NCBI GenBank assembly: GCA_963942565.1
Contig: OZ012695.1
Location: 16,261,152-16,325,151, forward strand
Reading direction: 5' to 3'
Length of the DNA stretch: 64,000 nucleotides
Origin: Maea johnstoni
Taxonomy: Eukaryota > Annelida > Polychaeta > Spionida > Magelonidae
Part shown: positions 38,787 through 64,000 of the stretch, piece after piece
Position numbering within the stretch: the first letter of the stretch is position 1
How the letters are laid out: each line of letters begins with the position of its first letter
Made by a program: the position numbers and the translations under genes
The notes under the pieces: model-generated
Told to the model about the DNA's origin: nothing
The model's database searches: none
The model's input: the letters and a program-made list of their open reading frames with translations, nothing else

Positions 38787-39226
38787 TACCTCTGTACGGG
38801 CAGAGTTTTTTATGAATGCTGTTTTGGACAGGTATTTTAAAAAACCCTGGCTACATAAGACGCTGCTTGTTATGGTTATTCATTTAACCTTAATCCTCGG
38901 CTTGCTATGCAACAGGTCAAAGGGGCAAGGGATGAAATAATCCTTTTCTCAAATATTGGCAATAGAGCCATAGATTATACAAAGCCATAACTCATTAAAG
39001 ATAAGACATGACCTGTGCATGTAGTATTTGCGAATGCCCACAGGCAAGATGAGTAAACATGATTTCTGAGTTAGGTTTAAGGGCAAATGCACCATCAGAA
39101 TGATTTAGGTTCAAAGGGTGCTTATACATGCCACCTTTCAAATAAGACCTCCCCCGAACCTGTCCTCCCCAGCACTACTCAGTTATAGCTTACAGCACTG
39201 AGCAGTGACCATGTAACAGCCCAGAG

Positions 39227-39887
39227 GCAGTGAGAAGCTGTTTCTGTGGCTCCAAAGTGGTCCTGGTTCACGGCAGTGAGCCGGGACCAAATCCAGACTC
39301 AGGCTCCTATAAAGCCGGGACCAAATCCAGGCTCAGCAACCATTAGAAAACATGATTTTCGTGTCATTTTCACAGATTTGTTTTAATTTTTTTATCACTC
39401 AAACTCGCTATAATAGCCATTAAGATCCGCCACTGAGCATTGGTGCAGATTTATAGCCTCGCCGTGGGTGTTTGTTGCAAAGCTTCGGACTTGGCGGCCT
39501 CAGCTTTTGCAACAAACACCTACATCTCGGCTATAAATCTGCACCAATGCTCAGCGGCGGATCTTAATCACTATATTATAGCGCATAGCTATGAAAATAC
39601 CTGGGCTTGGAAAACACACTATGCTCAGTGAGAAGCTGTTTCTGTGGTTCAAAGTGGTCCCGGTTCACAGCAGTGAGCCGGTACCATTTAAATCCCGGCT
39701 CACTGCACTGAGCCGACCTCAAATCCCAGCTCAGCAACCATTATAAAAGATGATTTTTGTGTCATTTCCACAGTTGTGGGATAATTTTTTATCACTCAAA
39801 TGCGCTGTAATAGCCATTTAGACCCACCACTGAGCATTGGTGCAGATTTAAAGCCTCGCCGAGGGTGATTGTTGCAAAGCTTCGGCC
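39227..39887. repeat. Tandem copies of the long inverted-repeat family
   Basis: A full unit (about 39227-39615) is followed directly by a second, truncated one (to 39887). The first has a near-perfect hairpin: arms of about 76 bp (39407-39484 and 39502-39582) containing GCATTGGTGCAGATTTATAG and GTGTTTGTTGCAAA. The second unit keeps the leader and the left arm only. Related to the copy at 5745-6175. Confidence 0.65.
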
Positions 39888-40204
39888 TTGGCCAGCATGT
39901 TGGGTCTTTCAGATATACTCAGCTGCTATATGTCAGTTTTATGGCTCTGGTGGGATTTTTGTGCCAAAAATGAATTTGCTTGGCTTACTGTCAATTCTAG
40001 AGGTGCTGATTTAGCAAATAGAAAGAATGATGAGGTACTGTTTTATTCAAGTGTGTCTCTTACGGCCACATTGAATTAATAAAATGGCTGCCATGTCTGT
40101 AATACTTTTATACTTTTTATTTATTTCATGCTATTTATTGTGGCTAGAAAATTGAATCTTGCTAACCAAATATACGCATGCATGTATGCATCAAAGTCAT
40201 TTAA

Positions 40205-40585
40205 CCCTTCCAATGCTGAGGCTACTTTTGTCCAAAGCACAAGGACTCAAAGATAACTGAAAATCATCTAAACCCTGTCATCTTCATGACAGGAAATGGT
40301 CACATAGAACTTTTTAAAGTCACTAGTTACAACTTTCAACCCTCAAGAGCACGCTAAAACTCCAATATTAGGCTGCACGCCGGAGTTGTGCTGGCGCCGG
40401 CTATACTACACAAGTGTAGTCTAGGCGACGGTAGGCAGTGTGCACATTTCCTGTAATGTTGGTATTCATTGGAAAGCTCTCCATGAGTACCTTCAGATGA
40501 GTAACCATGTGCCAGGTTTACAGTCGTTTTTCAGTTTCTTTGCATCAGTTTGTATTGGCCAAATTCCCCATCAGCGGCGTAAGGG
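40205..40585. mobile_element. MITE family A with a nested insertion
   Basis: TTAA on both sides (40201-40204 and 40586-40589), inverted orientation. It is longer than other copies because a 164 bp element (40290-40453) interrupts it. Confidence 0.75.
40290..40453. mobile_element. Short element nested in a family A MITE
   Basis: Bounded by CAGGAAATG and CATTTCCTG, with a GC-rich palindromic middle (GCACGCCGGAGTTGTGC and a CTACACAAGTGTAG palindrome). The target duplication is unclear. Confidence 0.5.
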
Positions 40586-41559
40586 TTAAAGAAGTACCTG
40601 GCTTGCAAAAGTTTGTCAATTGGCTTTAAGAATGTAGTACTCGAGACCAAAATTTCATAAGAATGTCAAACATGAATAACAAGGTACTAGATTTTGGTAT
40701 AATCCCCGTCATAATTTGGCATTAGACCTTTGTGGGGAAAATTATACTTTGGACTCACAAGGGATAACAATGGATCTATTGTTGTGACTAGATGAATAAA
40801 CAAACAAAATCACCAATTCATTGTTTAACTTCCACATTCAACGATTTCCTTTTATTCAGTGAAAATAGTATACATTTTCAGAGGTGATAATAACTTTATT
40901 CTGTAAAATATATCTCAGCAAAAGCTTATGACATGACACTCAAATTGGGCAGCATCTTAGCATGAAACATAAGTTAACCCTCACTTAACCCAAAAATCCT
41001 TAAAGAGTTCCTACAGAATTGTCATCTGTATCTAGAACATTTTTGTCAATTACTAAGAAATTAAAGGGATAGCAAACCCCAAAACCATTACCTACCCTAA
41101 ATTAATGGAAGGGCTTGTTTCAAGGTTTGAAAATCAACCCTCATCTGGAATGAAGTGCTCAATTGTTATTGGCTAATTGCAATTCAAACATTTTGAAGCT
41201 TGAAACAGGCTCTTTCAATTGGGTCAATAATATTTTGGGGGGTTAACTATCCCTTGAACAATGATTTTTCATAATATTTAAAGAGAGTCAAATATTTGGC
41301 AGAATTTGCCATTCCGTGGTATGAAACTGCCAGTGTACAGTCTGTATTTATTTCTTGGAATGTTGAATAGGGCTGTAGGAAGCAATGCACGTTAAGTAAA
41401 CTGAGTCTCTTCATTTAAGCCAATTTAAGAGGCATTGCCTTTTTTGTTCTCTTGAAATGCCTTATATGGCTGTAGCCATATAAGGCATATGCCTTATAAG
41501 GGTGTAGCTATATAAGGCATATGCCTTATATGGCCATAGATTCCTTGTATCATGACACC

Positions 41560-63489
<21,930 letters not shown>

Positions 63490-64000
63490 CTAAAACACAA
63501 CATAATAGTGTATGATTACACCCCTGTTCTGATTAAGGGGGAAGAATGTCAGTTGCACCATGGGATATGAACAGGCATCCCTCATCTTTCGCCACCTTCA
63601 CTTGCCCCCTAAAACACGACATAATAGTGTATGATTACACCCCTGTTCTGATTAAGGGGGAAGAATGTCAGTTGCACCATGGGATATGAACAGGCACCCC
63701 TCATCTTTCGCCACCTTCACTTGCCCCCTAAAACACGACATAATAGTGTATGATTACACCCCTGTTCCAATTAAGAGGAAAGAATATCAGTTGCATCATG
63801 AGGTATGTACAGGCACCCCTTATCTTTCCTGACCTTCACTTGCCCCCTAAAACAAGACATAAGAGTGCATGACTATAGGCCCCTTTTCAGATTAAGGGGA
63901 AAGAATGCCAGTTGCATCATGGGATATTTATAGGCACCCCTCATCTTTAGCCACCTTGACTTAATTGCCCCCTAAAACATGACATAAGAGTGCATGACCC
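63490..64000 (-). repeat. 119 bp tandem array copied from an ASS1 acceptor border
   Basis: Four further copies of the first 59 bases of exon 63369-63489 with the TTTTAG acceptor and about 60 bases of intron. CAGTTGCA.CATG marks them at 63431 (real), 63550, 63669, 63788 and 63909. Spacing is 119 bp, then 121 for the last. Copies nearest the exon are almost identical; the outer two are more diverged. The array continues past the window edge. Every copy keeps the AG acceptor. Confidence 0.95.

Overview
The window is nuclear DNA of an animal, most likely a marine invertebrate. I infer this from AT-rich intron-bearing genes with GT-AG splice sites, long (AT)n, (GATA)n and (TTA)n microsatellites, and very dense short DNA transposons. 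The phylum cannot be fixed from the sequence alone. Coding DNA is a small fraction of the window.

The one gene recognised beyond doubt is argininosuccinate synthase (ASS1) on the minus strand. Its last eleven coding exons lie between 63489 and 41560, in order, with matching splice phases and no frame break, ending in a stop codon. The amino-terminal exons lie beyond the right edge. A second good gene is a family-32-type glycosyltransferase (31026-32082, minus), seen as one long 3' exon with a membrane anchor and a DXD motif. Two phase-compatible exons of an unidentified minus-strand gene lie at 4404-4223 and 2286-2136.

Region by region: 1-16.1 kb holds TTAA-flanked MITEs, hAT-like and Harbinger-like elements, microsatellites and the two orphan exons. 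From 18.06 to 22.41 kb there is a 4.3 kb element with very long inverted arms built of about 365 bp tandem repeats; inside it are remnants of a protein with an XPG-like motif and a Cys8 cluster, which suggests an Academ-type transposon, and a SINE has inserted into it. From 22.4 to 41.5 kb there are dispersed repeats, foldback hairpins and the glycosyltransferase.

The ASS1 region is the most unusual part. The exon ending at 45182 has its 3' edge plus the splice donor tandemly copied about fifteen times (73 bp period) into the following intron. The exon at 63369-63489 has its 5' edge plus the splice acceptor copied at least four times (119 bp period) into the preceding intron, running off the window. 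The same gene therefore carries two independent splice-site minisatellites, one of donors and one of acceptors.

The 10.9 kb ASS1 intron (46649-57499) is a nest of insertions. It holds a 4.7 kb Helentron-like rolling-circle element, whose boundaries are shown by an uninterrupted sister copy of its target; a possible larger Helentron-like element around it with an APE-type endonuclease remnant; a 487-codon uninterrupted Pro/Ser-rich ORF that runs into that remnant; a second Gln/Ala-rich gene fragment; and inverted copies of the start of the first gene fragment. Apart from the ASS1 exons, no genes in the window can be shown to work together.
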